From positions 2,802 through 12,903 of the forward strand of contig DUZB01000068.1 in the NCBI GenBank assembly GCA_013349725.1: a DNA stretch of 10,102 nucleotides, given 5' to 3'. Positions 1 to 7,579 of the stretch are shown here, in pieces. Position 1 is the first letter of the stretch; the number at the start of each line of letters is the position of its first letter. This stretch comes from Deltaproteobacteria bacterium. GTDB lineage: Bacteria > Desulfobacterota > DSM-4660 > Desulfatiglandales > Desulfatiglandaceae. The translations under genes were made by a program, and so were the position numbers. Under the pieces are notes generated by a model. The model was given only the letters and a program-made list of their open reading frames with translations, did no database searches and had not been told where the DNA came from.

Positions 1-2
1 AA

Positions 3-416
3 ATGGGCGACAGAAGGCGTGCCCGTGAATTGGCCGTGCAGGTTCTTTTTCATCTGGAATTCAACTCTGGCGATCCTGACGAAGCATTTGAGCTGATTTG
101 CGAAAATTTTGATGCAAAAGAACCTGTCAGGGCATTTGCCAGGCGTCTGGTGCTGGGTGTTTGTTCAGAAAAAAAGGTACTGGACAGACTTATCGTGAAG
201 GCATCAAAGAACTGGCGAATGGAAAGGATGGCTCATGTGGACAAGACCATCCTCAGATTGGGCGCCTATGAAATGCTCTTTATGGAAGAGATCCCGCCCA
301 AAGTATCCCTGGATGAGGCTGTGGAGATCGGGAAGAAGTTCGGCGCTGAGGAGTCAGGCAAATATGTAAATGGTGTGTTAGACAGCATCTATGCCTCTAT
401 CATGGAGAAAAAATAA
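3..416 (+). CDS. nusB: Transcription antitermination factor NusB
   Basis: NusB is a small all-helical RNA-binding protein. With NusE (S10) it binds boxA RNA and helps RNA polymerase through rRNA operons. The 137-aa length is normal for the family. The N-terminus has the family's Arg-rich start (GDRRRARELAVQVLF, residues 2-16). The C-terminal half carries the typical segments VDKTILRLGAYEML (about 79-92), IPPKVSLDEAVEIGKKFG (about 97-114) and a final KYVNGVLD (about 119-126). The ATG lies two bases into the window, so its ribosome binding site cannot be seen, but the family signature begins right after it and the gene looks complete. leuS follows 35 bases later on the same strand with no terminator visible between them, so co-transcription is likely. 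In related bacteria the gene upstream is often ribH, which is outside this window. Confidence 0.96.
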   Translation: MGDRRRARELAVQVLFHLEFNSGDPDEAFELICENFDAKEPVRAFARRLVLGVCSEKKVLDRLIVKASKNWRMERMAHVDKTILRLGAYEMLFMEEIPPKVSLDEAVEIGKKFGAEESGKYVNGVLDSIYASIMEKK

Positions 417-451
417 TCGGACCGACAGGATAGGTTCCGGAAAAATAAGAT

Positions 452-3028
452 ATGAAATATAACCCTCATGAAATTGAGCCGAAATGGCAGAAATACTGGG
501 ATAAAAACAATATTTTCAAAGTATTGAAAGAACCATCTAAAGAAAAATATTATCTTTTGGAGATGTTTCCGTATCCCTCGGGAAAAATCCACATGGGCCA
601 TGTGCGAAACTATACCATCGGTGATGTGGTTGCCCGATATAAACGGATGTGCGGAAAAAATGTGCTTCACCCCATGGGATGGGACGCTTTCGGGATGCCG
701 GCTGAAAATGCCGCCATCGAAAACAAAATTCATCCCGCGACCTGGACCAATGACAATATCCAGGCCATGAAATCCCAACTGAAGCGAATGGGTTTCAGTT
801 ATGACTGGGATCGGGAAATTTCCACCTGTCATCCGGACTATTACAGATGGGAACAACTGATCTTTCTCAAGATGTATGAGTGTGGTCTGGCCTACAGAAA
901 GAAAACCCAGGTGAACTGGTGCGAAAAATGCCAGACCGTATTGGCTAATGAACAGGTGGAGGAAGGTTGCTGCTGGCGCCATACCAATGATGAGGTCAGT
1001 ATCAAGGAAATGGATAGCTGGTTCCTCAAGATTACCGATTATGCGGAAGAGATCTTAGAGTTCTGTGATAAGCTTCCCGGCTGGCCGGAAAGAGTCCTGA
1101 CCATGCAGAGAAACTGGATCGGGAAGAGCCACGGCGCTGTGATACGATTTCCTCTGGCAGGTTCGGATGAGACCATAGAAGTCTTTACCACCCGTCAGGA
1201 CACGGTTTTCGGCGCCACCTTTCTTTGTTTTGCGCCGGAGCATCCACTGGTTCGAGAAATGGTCGTCGGTCTTCCTCAGGAAAAGGAAGTTCTTTCTTTC
1301 ATCGAACGTACGCTGAAAATGGAACATTTTGTCCGTACCGCCGATCTCACCGCCAAAGAAGGCGTCTTTACGGGAAGGTACTGTGTAAATCCCCTGACCG
1401 GAGAAGAAATCCCTATTTATGTGGCTAATTTTGTGCTCTATCATTATGGAACGGGCGCCATCATGGCGGTCCCAACCCATGACCAGAGAGACTTTGAGTT
1501 TGCAAAGAAATACAACCTGAAACTCAGGGTGGTGATTACTCCCCCGGATCGGAAAATGCAAGAGGCCTCCATGACGGAAGCCTACGTGGATGAAGGAATC
1601 CTCGTCAACTCCGGTCCTTTTGACGGTCAGCCGAACCTGGCCGCATTGGATAGTATCGCGGATTATCTCGAATCGAAAGGGATGGGACACAAGACCGTTA
1701 ATTATCGGATCAGAGACTGGGGTATATCCCGCCAACGATACTGGGGAACGCCAATTCCTATTCTCTATTGCGACAGGTGCGGTACGGTTCCCGTTCCGGA
1801 AGAAGATCTTCCCATTATTCTCCCGCTGGATCTGGATATGAGACCCAACGGCGGTTCACCTCTTCCCTTTGAGCCCGGTTTTTATGAAACGACCTGCCCC
1901 GGATGTCAGGGAAAAGCCAGACGGGAAACGGATACCATGGATACGTTCGTTGAATCTTCCTGGTATTTTGATCGATATACCTGCCCCGATTATACCGATG
2001 GTCCCCTTGATCCCGAAAGGGTCGATTACTGGATGCCGGTGGATCAGTATATCGGGGGGATTGAGCATGCCATTCTGCATCTGCTCTATTCACGGTTCTA
2101 CACGAGAGTCTTGAGAGATTTCGGCCATTTGAAAATTTCCGAGCCCTTTACCAACCTCCTGACGCAGGGCATGGTCTGCAAGGAAACCCAGGAATGCCCT
2201 GAACACGGCTATCTTTATCCCTATGAAGTGGTGGACGGATGTTGCGTCAAGTGCCGCAAGGAGATTATTGAGGGCAGTATCGTAAAGATGTCCAAATCGA
2301 AAAAGAATGTCGTGGATCCGGAAGAACTTATCAAGGGGTATGGCGCAGACACCGTGCGCATGTTCTGTCTGTTTGCCTCTCCTCCGGACAAAGATCTGGA
2401 ATGGAATGATCGCGGTGTTGACGGTTCATCGAGGTTCCTCGGTCGGGTATGGAGACTTGTGGATGACAACCTGGACTCCCTTTGCGGGGTCAGGCCTTTT
2501 TCTGGAAACGAAGGGCTTTCAGACTCACTGGAATCCCTGCACAGAAAAACCCATGCAACCATCAAGAAGGTTACCGAAGATATTGATAAACGATTTCATT
2601 TCAACACCGGAATTTCGGCAGTCATGGAACTCGTTAATGAAATCTACAGGTTTCTCAATGAAGAAGAGGAAAAAGGGGATCCGGCGTGGTCTGTGATCCG
2701 GAAAGCCGTGGAAACCGCCATTGTCCTGCTGTCGCCTGTTGTCCCCCATATGACGGAAGAACTGTGGCAGAGGTTGGGGAATCAGGGCCTTCTCCTGGCT
2801 ACCCCGTGGCCGGCCCATGATGAACAGGCCTTGAAAGCGGAAACCAGGCTGGTGGTATTGCAGGTTAACGGTAAAGTCAGGAGTAAGATAGAAGTGCTCG
2901 CTTCACTCAACGAAAAAGAAATCGAGGCGGCCGCTCTCGCAAACGAAAGAATTCGTCAATTTATTCAGGAAAAAACTATTCGGAAGGTCATTGTGGTGCA
3001 GAAAAAACTTGTCAATATCGTTTTGTAA
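452..3028 (+). CDS. leuS: Leucyl-tRNA synthetase
   Basis: This cytoplasmic class I aminoacyl-tRNA synthetase charges tRNA-Leu with leucine using ATP. The 858 aa are full length. The ATP-binding HIGH motif appears as HMGH (47-50) and KMSKS is exact at 612-616. The CP1 editing domain, which hydrolyses mischarged tRNA, holds the threonine-rich segment TTRQDT (246-251; Gln where many have Pro) and [15 protein letters not shown] (333-347) with the conserved Asp344. Three probable zinc sites are visible: C157/C160/C174/H177, C440/C443/C482/C485, and C582/H585/C598/C601 in the insert just before KMSKS. The C-terminus (about 700-858) is the anticodon-binding helical domain plus a small tRNA-binding domain. 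The Shine-Dalgarno before the ATG is weak (A/G-rich 438-449). It sits between nusB and lptE in an apparent operon. Antisense open frames inside it are shadows. Confidence 0.98.
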   Translation: MKYNPHEIEPKWQKYWDKNNIFKVLKEPSKEKYYLLEMFPYPSGKIHMGHVRNYTIGDVVARYKRMCGKNVLHPMGWDAFGMPAENAAIENKIHPATWTNDNIQAMKSQLKRMGFSYDWDREISTCHPDYYRWEQLIFLKMYECGLAYRKKTQVNWCEKCQTVLANEQVEEGCCWRHTNDEVSIKEMDSWFLKITDYAEEILEFCDKLPGWPERVLTMQRNWIGKSHGAVIRFPLAGSDETIEVFTTRQDTVFGATFLCFAPEHPLVREMVVGLPQEKEVLSFIERTLKMEHFVRTADLTAKEGVFTGRYCVNPLTGEEIPIYVANFVLYHYGTGAIMAVPTHDQRDFEFAKKYNLKLRVVITPPDRKMQEASMTEAYVDEGILVNSGPFDGQPNLAALDSIADYLESKGMGHKTVNYRIRDWGISRQRYWGTPIPILYCDRCGTVPVPEEDLPIILPLDLDMRPNGGSPLPFEPGFYETTCPGCQGKARRETDTMDTFVESSWYFDRYTCPDYTDGPLDPERVDYWMPVDQYIGGIEHAILHLLYSRFYTRVLRDFGHLKISEPFTNLLTQGMVCKETQECPEHGYLYPYEVVDGCCVKCRKEIIEGSIVKMSKSKKNVVDPEELIKGYGADTVRMFCLFASPPDKDLEWNDRGVDGSSRFLGRVWRLVDDNLDSLCGVRPFSGNEGLSDSLESLHRKTHATIKKVTEDIDKRFHFNTGISAVMELVNEIYRFLNEEEEKGDPAWSVIRKAVETAIVLLSPVVPHMTEELWQRLGNQGLLLATPWPAHDEQALKAETRLVVLQVNGKVRSKIEVLASLNEKEIEAAALANERIRQFIQEKTIRKVIVVQKKLVNIVL

Positions 3029-3041
3029 AACAGAAATCCTC

Positions 3042-3563
3042 ATGATGAAATCTTTTTTTGCCATACTGTTTGTGTTTATTGCGGCTGGCTGTGGTTACAG
3101 CCTTCAGGCCACGGGTCAGCCCGCGGGAATGGTGATCAGCAGTCTTTCCATCCCCATGATGACAAGTCCTTCTTCCGCATTGGGATTCGAAGGTGACTTT
3201 ACCCGAGTCATCCGTCGGGAATTCGTAAGTCATTCCCAGATACCGCTCGTATCCAGCGACGGGGCAAATATGGTTCTGACCGGCGTGATTAATAAAATCA
3301 GCACGGAACCTTTGAGCTACAGGGTCGGAGAGGATAAATTTGAAGTGACAACCTCCCGCTGGTTGAGAATTCGGCTGGACGCAAAACTGGTGGACAGGAA
3401 ATCCGGGAATATCGTCTGGCATGATCCGAACATGGAAGAAAAGGTTGCCTTCTCTGTAAATTCAGATCCCATGATTACCGCTTACAACGAAAGAAAAGCG
3501 GCTGAAGCAGCCGCCAAACTGTTTGCGGAGAGGATTTACATGAAAACCATGGAAAGGTTTTGA
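3042..3563 (+). CDS. lptE: LPS-assembly lipoprotein LptE
   Basis: LptE is an outer-membrane lipoprotein that plugs the LptD barrel and helps deliver lipopolysaccharide to the cell surface. The product from 3042 is 173 aa. It opens with a lipoprotein signal peptide: Lys3, a hydrophobic stretch (FFAILFVFIAA, 5-15), then Gly16-Cys17, the expected lipidated cysteine; the -3 residue is Ala rather than the commoner Leu. The CGYSL start of the mature protein is typical of LptE. The body has the family's beta-rich pattern with a Ser/Thr-rich N-terminal strand and an acidic, Ala-rich C-terminal helix. I chose the ATG pair at 3042/3045 because the longer open frame, from 2991, would overlap leuS and bury the signal peptide. 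The gap from leuS is 13 bases with no strong Shine-Dalgarno, which suggests translational coupling. The context between leuS and holA is the usual place for this gene. Confidence 0.9.
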   Translation: MMKSFFAILFVFIAAGCGYSLQATGQPAGMVISSLSIPMMTSPSSALGFEGDFTRVIRREFVSHSQIPLVSSDGANMVLTGVINKISTEPLSYRVGEDKFEVTTSRWLRIRLDAKLVDRKSGNIVWHDPNMEEKVAFSVNSDPMITAYNERKAAEAAAKLFAERIYMKTMERF

Positions 3564-4585
3564 TGGCCTCGGATCTGAACCCTGAACAGGTCCTGAAACG
3601 ACTGAAAAAGGGAGAGACAAGTCCGGTCTACCTGTTTTATGGAGAAGAGGATTTCCGACTGGAAAAACTCCTGGATTCCTTTCGGGAAACTTGCCTTGAT
3701 GAAGCGGCAAGGGATTTCAATCTCCGGATATTTGATGGGGACAATGCTTCTCCGGCGGATATCCTTGATGATGCTCGTTCCTTCCCGTTCATGTCTTCAA
3801 ACCGACTGATTATTGTACGAAGGGTGGAGAAATTTTCTGCCTCGGATCTGGAAAGTTTCCTTCCCTATCTGGAAAACCCTGTAGATACCACCTGTCTCAT
3901 CTTCGTTTCCCTCAAAACCGATTTCAAGAAAAAATTTTATAAAAAGTGCAGAGAAATGGGGGTGGCTGTTCATTTCCAATCCCTCTACGACAGTCAGGTT
4001 CCCCCTTGGATAAAAAGGATGGCCGGGGATCTTGGTTTGAAAATTACGGATGAGGCCTGTGAATATCTTCACGGGATTGTCGGAAACCGGCTGAGAGAAA
4101 TTCATACAGAACTTGAAAAACTACACCTGAGGCACCAAGGTCAATCAATAGGCGTTGAGGAAATCAAGGAATCAGCCAGATACAGCAGAGTTTATACGAT
4201 CTTTGAATTGATGGATCACATATCCTCCAAAGACAGGGAAAGAGCGGTTTCGGTGTTAAACCGGTTTCTGGAAGAGGAAGGAAAGGATGCCGCTTTTGGA
4301 ATTATCGGTATGCTTAACCGCCAGATACGCCTCCTCCTTGATACTGCTACCATCCTGGAGAACGGAGGAGGGCAGGCTGATGTGGCAAAAAAGGTAAAAG
4401 TCCCTCCATTCCTCGTAAAAAAAATCGTCCAGCAGTCCAAGAAATGGACGCTGGACGAACTTGAACGGGGATTGCATCTCCTTCATCGCGCAGACGGACA
4501 TTTAAAAACCGGATCCCAAGCCCATCTCGTTCTTGAAATGCTGGTTATTTCGTTGTTCCATCAGGCTTCTGGGGCTGCAAGCTGA
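3563..4585 (+). CDS. holA: DNA polymerase III subunit delta
   Basis: HolA is the clamp-loader subunit that contacts and opens the beta sliding clamp at replication forks. The 340-aa length fits. The N-terminus has the diagnostic PVYLFYGEEDFRLEK (about 19-33), followed by an AAA+-like fold without a functional P-loop, including the segment RSFPFMSSNRLIIVRRVEKF (about 72-91). The middle (about 150-215) contains the helical lid region. The C-terminal collar region includes FGIIGMLNRQIRLLL (about 238-252) and ends in a Leu-rich helix. The ATG at 3563 overlaps the lptE stop (TGATG, one shared base) and has AAAGG five bases upstream, so I prefer it to the in-frame TTG at 3560. The 3' end overlaps the end of the convergent rpsT gene by 25 bases. 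Confidence 0.95.
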   Translation: MASDLNPEQVLKRLKKGETSPVYLFYGEEDFRLEKLLDSFRETCLDEAARDFNLRIFDGDNASPADILDDARSFPFMSSNRLIIVRRVEKFSASDLESFLPYLENPVDTTCLIFVSLKTDFKKKFYKKCREMGVAVHFQSLYDSQVPPWIKRMAGDLGLKITDEACEYLHGIVGNRLREIHTELEKLHLRHQGQSIGVEEIKESARYSRVYTIFELMDHISSKDRERAVSVLNRFLEEEGKDAAFGIIGMLNRQIRLLLDTATILENGGGQADVAKKVKVPPFLVKKIVQQSKKWTLDELERGLHLLHRADGHLKTGSQAHLVLEMLVISLFHQASGAAS

Positions 4586-4836
4586 TTGACCTGATGTTCC
4601 AGCCGGGAAACCCTTCGAGACGCCTGGTTCTTATGGATCACGCCCTTGGAAGCTGTCTTTTGAATGATCGACACGGCCTTTTTCAGGCTTTCTCGGGCCT
4701 CTGGTTCTGAATTGTTAGCCACCGCCGCCCTGACTTCTTTTACTGCCTTTTTCACTCTGGTTTTGTAACTCTTGTTTTCCACCCGTTTAATTTCGCTTTG
4801 CTTTGCCCTTTTTAGGGCCGATTTGTGGTTGGCCAA
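4561..4836 (-). CDS. rpsT: 30S ribosomal protein S20
   Basis: S20 is a small, basic, three-helix primary-binding protein of the 30S subunit. The 91 aa carry the classic N-terminus ANHKSALKRAKQSEIKR and the C-terminal KGVIHKNQASRRVSRLEHQVN; Lys/Arg are abundant throughout. The start codon is TTG (4836-4834), fixed by the family N-terminus and by an exceptionally good Shine-Dalgarno (TAAGGAGG, 4851-4844) seven bases upstream. Escherichia coli rpsT also starts with a UUG and is repressed translationally by its own product, so the non-ATG start may be regulatory here too; that is inference. The gene is monocistronic and transcribed opposite to its neighbours, with its own promoter and leader. Its stop lies inside the last codons of holA, leaving no intergenic terminator space. 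Confidence 0.97.
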   Translation of the reverse strand: MANHKSALKRAKQSEIKRVENKSYKTRVKKAVKEVRAAVANNSEPEARESLKKAVSIIQKTASKGVIHKNQASRRVSRLEHQVNQLAAPEA

Positions 4837-4843
4837 CTCAGTT

Positions 4844-4851
4844 CCTCCTTA
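4844..4851 (-). promoter_or_regulatory. Strong ribosome binding site of rpsT
   Basis: On the minus strand this reads TAAGGAGG, an eight-base match to the 16S rRNA anti-Shine-Dalgarno, seven bases before the TTG start. It decides the start codon of rpsT and would compensate for the weak TTG. Confidence 0.85.
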
Positions 4852-4866
4852 GGAATTTGCTATTAT

Positions 4867-4931
4867 TGGAGCCATGCTGTCTCACCGGCCGGTACGTCCA
4901 TTCATTCCGGTTTCATGGGACGAAAACTCCA
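4867..4931 (-). promoter_or_regulatory. Candidate structured 5' leader of rpsT mRNA
   Basis: Three pairs of 5-base complementary segments are nested in order in the leader. Reading the minus-strand RNA, TGGAG (4931-4927) pairs with CTCCA (4871-4867), CCATG (4918-4914) with CATGG (4876-4872), and ACCGG (4911-4907) with CCGGT (4888-4884). An 8-nt bulge separates the outer two stems on one side, a 2/7-nt internal loop separates the inner two, and the apical loop is 18 nt. The element lies between the predicted transcription start (about 4945) and the Shine-Dalgarno. An autoregulatory site for S20 is plausible but unproven; each stem is short and no covariation can be tested here. The same pairings could form in a plus-strand murJ leader. 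Confidence 0.4.
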
Positions 4932-4951
4932 TTTATTATTTTTAACTCTTT

Positions 4952-4979
4952 ATTTTAAACCTTCAGGAATTTATGTCAA
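4952..4979 (-). promoter_or_regulatory. Predicted sigma70-type promoter of rpsT
   Basis: On the minus strand a perfect -35 box TTGACA (4979-4974) is followed after 16 bases by TAAAAT (4957-4952), which matches five of six bases of the -10 consensus. Transcription would start near 4945, giving a leader of about 110 nt before the rpsT TTG. The -35 box overlaps the first codons of the murJ reading frame when that gene is started at 4973. Confidence 0.7.
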
Positions 4980-6583
4980 GGATTTTCTGCGAGCTGGAAG
5001 GATCGGACGGTTCTGAAAAGAGCAAAATGAGCCGGGCCGCAGGTGTGGTGGGATTTTTTACCCTTGCGAGCCGAATCCTGGGGTTGGTCCGAGATATGGT
5101 CATTGCAGCCATGTTCGGCTCGGGGGTGGCGGCAGACGCGTTTTTTGTTGCGTTTAGAATACCGAACCTTTTGCGACGTCTCTTCGCTGAAGGATCGTTG
5201 ACCATAGCGTTCATCCCGGTGTTCACGGAATTTCTTTCCAGGAAAGGCAGGCGCGCCGCCTTCGAGCTCGCCGGGGCTTTCCTTACCATACTCTTCCTGG
5301 TTCTATTGGTCCTTACGGTCGCGGGAATTTTTCTGGCGCCATGGATTGTCAGAATACAGGCATTCGGGTTCGGCGGCTTCGGATTCAAATACGAGCTCAC
5401 CGTGCTCCTTACAAGAATTACCTTCCCGTATATATTCTTTATCGGCATTGTGGCATTCTTCATGGGAGTGTTGAATTCATTGAGGCATTTTGCCGCACCT
5501 GCTGCCGCTCCCATTTTTCTTAACGTGGGGATCATCGGGGCCGCCTTTTTCATTGCTCCCCATTGCTCCATGCCCATTACGGGGATTGCAATCGGTGTCC
5601 TTATGGGAGGCCTCCTGCAGGTAGCCCTTCAAATTCCCCCGGCGGTAAAGTCAGGAGTCCGTTTTTCCCCTCGGTGGCAACCAAATCATCCGGCAATAAA
5701 AAAAATCGGCCTGTTAATGGCGCCGGCAATCTTTGGTTCTGCTGTCTATCAATTCAATCAGTTTCTGGGGACCCTGTTAGCCAGTTTTCTGCCGGAAGGC
5801 AGCGTTTCGTGGCTTTATTATGCCGATCGTCTTGTCCAGTTTCCTCTTGGCATTTTTGCCATTGCCATCAGTACGGCAGCGCTTCCTTCCCTTTCCTCAG
5901 AAGCCGCCCATGGGAATTTGAAAGGTTTTTTTGACACCTTGAATCATGCCCTGTGCCTGGTTTTTTTCATCACTCTGCCCTGCATGATCGGTCTGATCGC
6001 TCTCGGAAAACCGATCGTGGAAATCCTCTTTGAAAGGGGTGCATTTGGTTCTCACGCCTCCGAAATGACCTATGAGGCCCTCCTTTTTTACGCTTTCGGA
6101 TTATGGGCCTTCTCGGGAATTCGGGTACTGGTATCGGCTTTTTATGCGCTTCAAGACACGAAAACGCCTGTAAAAGTGGCTGTTATCACCCTCTTCGTAA
6201 ATCTCATTTCAAGTCTCCTCTTTATGGGACCCTTGCGTCACGGAGGAATTGCTCTTTCTCTCTCCATTGCTTCGGGCGTTCAAGTCTTATTGCTGGCCCT
6301 GTTCTTGAAAAAAAAATGGCCTTTGCTCCAGTACAAACCGGTCTTGAAATCTTTTATGAAGTCCCTGTTCGCATCCCTGATCATGGGTTTGGGGATCTAT
6401 CTTCTGGAATTTTCCTGCTTCTCGACAAATTCCGAGCTTTCTTCGGGAACAAAGATTGCGAACCTGACAATTCTGATATTCTCTGGCATAATACTATTTT
6501 TCCTGGTGGCCCGTGCTTTACGGTGTAATGAAATCGCGTCCATCAGAGATATGATCAGATTGAGGTTAAAAAGAGGAAGATAA
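4973..6583 (+). CDS. murJ: Lipid II flippase MurJ (MviN family)
   Basis: MurJ is an inner-membrane MOP-superfamily transporter that flips the peptidoglycan precursor lipid II to the periplasm. The 536-aa frame is full length and very hydrophobic, consistent with about 14 membrane helices. The signature first third is clear: SRILGLVRD (33-41), DAFFVAFRIPNLLRRLFAEG (55-74). By alignment from memory, Arg34, Arg40, Asp55 and Arg68 match E. coli Arg18, Arg24, Asp39 and Arg52, residues known to matter for flipping. The start is uncertain. ATG 4973 has AGGA four bases upstream but adds a polar 18-residue extension; ATG 5027 (giving 518 aa) fits the family N-terminus better but has only a weak Shine-Dalgarno. 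A run of nine A (6308-6316) lies inside the gene, in frame. The ParB-like gene begins three bases after the stop. Confidence 0.95.
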   Translation: MSRIFCELEGSDGSEKSKMSRAAGVVGFFTLASRILGLVRDMVIAAMFGSGVAADAFFVAFRIPNLLRRLFAEGSLTIAFIPVFTEFLSRKGRRAAFELAGAFLTILFLVLLVLTVAGIFLAPWIVRIQAFGFGGFGFKYELTVLLTRITFPYIFFIGIVAFFMGVLNSLRHFAAPAAAPIFLNVGIIGAAFFIAPHCSMPITGIAIGVLMGGLLQVALQIPPAVKSGVRFSPRWQPNHPAIKKIGLLMAPAIFGSAVYQFNQFLGTLLASFLPEGSVSWLYYADRLVQFPLGIFAIAISTAALPSLSSEAAHGNLKGFFDTLNHALCLVFFITLPCMIGLIALGKPIVEILFERGAFGSHASEMTYEALLFYAFGLWAFSGIRVLVSAFYALQDTKTPVKVAVITLFVNLISSLLFMGPLRHGGIALSLSIASGVQVLLLALFLKKKWPLLQYKPVLKSFMKSLFASLIMGLGIYLLEFSCFSTNSELSSGTKIANLTILIFSGIILFFLVARALRCNEIASIRDMIRLRLKRGR

Positions 6584-6586
6584 ATT

Positions 6587-7579
6587 ATGACAACAGATTT
6601 TTCTGCTGCAACTTCCAGCCAAATGGTGCCTGTGGATTCCATCGACTGTTCACCGGGCCCCTATTGCATGAGTTTCGGATATGATCTGAATCCCTTGATC
6701 CTGTCAATCGAGAGCGTGGGCCTCCTGAACAGCCCCATTCTCCTTGCCTCTGAAAACTCCCACAGGATGGTCATTATTGCCGGTTATCGAAGGATACAGG
6801 CCCTGAAGCGCCTGCGCCTTCATTCATTCCCATGCAGGGTTTTCCCGGCTTCGGCTCTTGACCCACTGCATTGTCTCCTGATCAATCTCTACGAAAACCT
6901 TTCCACCCGGAAATTGAACGACGTAGAAAAGGCGATGGTCCTGGCACGGATGGGAAATCTCATGCCTGAAAAAACCATTATTGAGCAATACCTGCCTGTC
7001 CTGGACCTGGTCCCAAGGAGGGATATTTTTCTCCTCTACAAAAACATTGCAGGTGAATTGGGAGAAACCGGCAAGAGGGCCCTTGCGGAGGGAAGATTGT
7101 CCCTGCAGGCGGCAAAAATGCTTCTGGATCTGGACAAAACTGCGAGAGATGAAATTCTGAGATTTTTCTCAAATCTCATGTTAAACATGAATCAGCAAAG
7201 ACATCTAATTGATTTTATAATGGATATATCAATCATTGAAAACCGATCCGTTCCGAATCTTTTAGTCGATCCGTCCATCAGGGAAATGGAGACAGACGTC
7301 CGAATGAACGCGCCTCAGAAAGCAAAGGCCGTAATGAAATGGTTTAGAAAAAGGCGTCTGCCCTCCGTTGTTGAAGCGGAGAGAGGTTTCAAGAAAAGCG
7401 TTTCAGAGCTGAGACTTCCCGATGGAGTCAGGATTGTGGCCCCTCCATTTTTTGAAGGACCTGATTATCGAATGGAGATTTCTTTTAGAGATGGCCGGCA
7501 ATTGGCAAAGGTACTGAAGGACCTTTCCACCATAAAAAAACTTGTGGATATTGGAAATCCCCAGGAGAAAGAAAGATAA
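6587..7579 (+). CDS. ParB N-terminal domain protein, function unknown
   Basis: The 330-aa protein has a recognisable ParB/Srx-type N-terminal domain. VDSIDCSPGPYCMSF (16-30) resembles the opening strand region. AGYRRIQAL (65-73) matches the nucleotide-binding GxRRxxA motif that binds CTP in ParB. ENLSTRKLNDVEKA (103-116) matches the family's ENxxRxxLxxxEEA helix. A helical segment with GKRALAEGRLSLQAAKMLLDL (about 164-184) resembles the part of ParB after its helix-turn-helix. The last 100 residues do not look like the usual ParB dimerisation domain. No ParA gene is adjacent and this is not the usual parAB locus, so a role as the main chromosome-partition ParB is unlikely; a transcriptional or DNA-clamp adaptor is possible. 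GAGG (6573-6576) inside the end of murJ serves as Shine-Dalgarno. The stop overlaps the next ATG (TAATG), pointing to coupled translation with the radical SAM gene. Confidence 0.8.
   Translation: MTTDFSAATSSQMVPVDSIDCSPGPYCMSFGYDLNPLILSIESVGLLNSPILLASENSHRMVIIAGYRRIQALKRLRLHSFPCRVFPASALDPLHCLLINLYENLSTRKLNDVEKAMVLARMGNLMPEKTIIEQYLPVLDLVPRRDIFLLYKNIAGELGETGKRALAEGRLSLQAAKMLLDLDKTARDEILRFFSNLMLNMNQQRHLIDFIMDISIIENRSVPNLLVDPSIREMETDVRMNAPQKAKAVMKWFRKRRLPSVVEAERGFKKSVSELRLPDGVRIVAPPFFEGPDYRMEISFRDGRQLAKVLKDLSTIKKLVDIGNPQEKER

Noticed and set aside
389..1735. Two long minus-strand open frames opposite leuS (389-982, 1055-1735)
   Set aside because: leuS coding is certain on the other strand and the antisense products show no family features.
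2991..3041. Upstream start of the lptE frame inside leuS
   Set aside because: It would place 17 extra residues before a clear lipoprotein signal peptide.
4963..5577. Long minus-strand open frame (204 aa) opposite murJ
   Set aside because: It lies wholly opposite the well-supported murJ frame, is low in recognisable domains, and its Lys/Arg/Ala/Pro-rich product looks like an antisense reading of a membrane protein.
7216..7221. TATAAT inside the ParB-like gene as an internal promoter
   Set aside because: There is no -35-like hexamer at 16-18 bases upstream and no extended -10.
6587..7579. Calling the ParB-like gene the chromosomal parB
   Set aside because: There is no adjacent parA, the C-terminus is atypical, and the murJ context is not the usual parAB locus.
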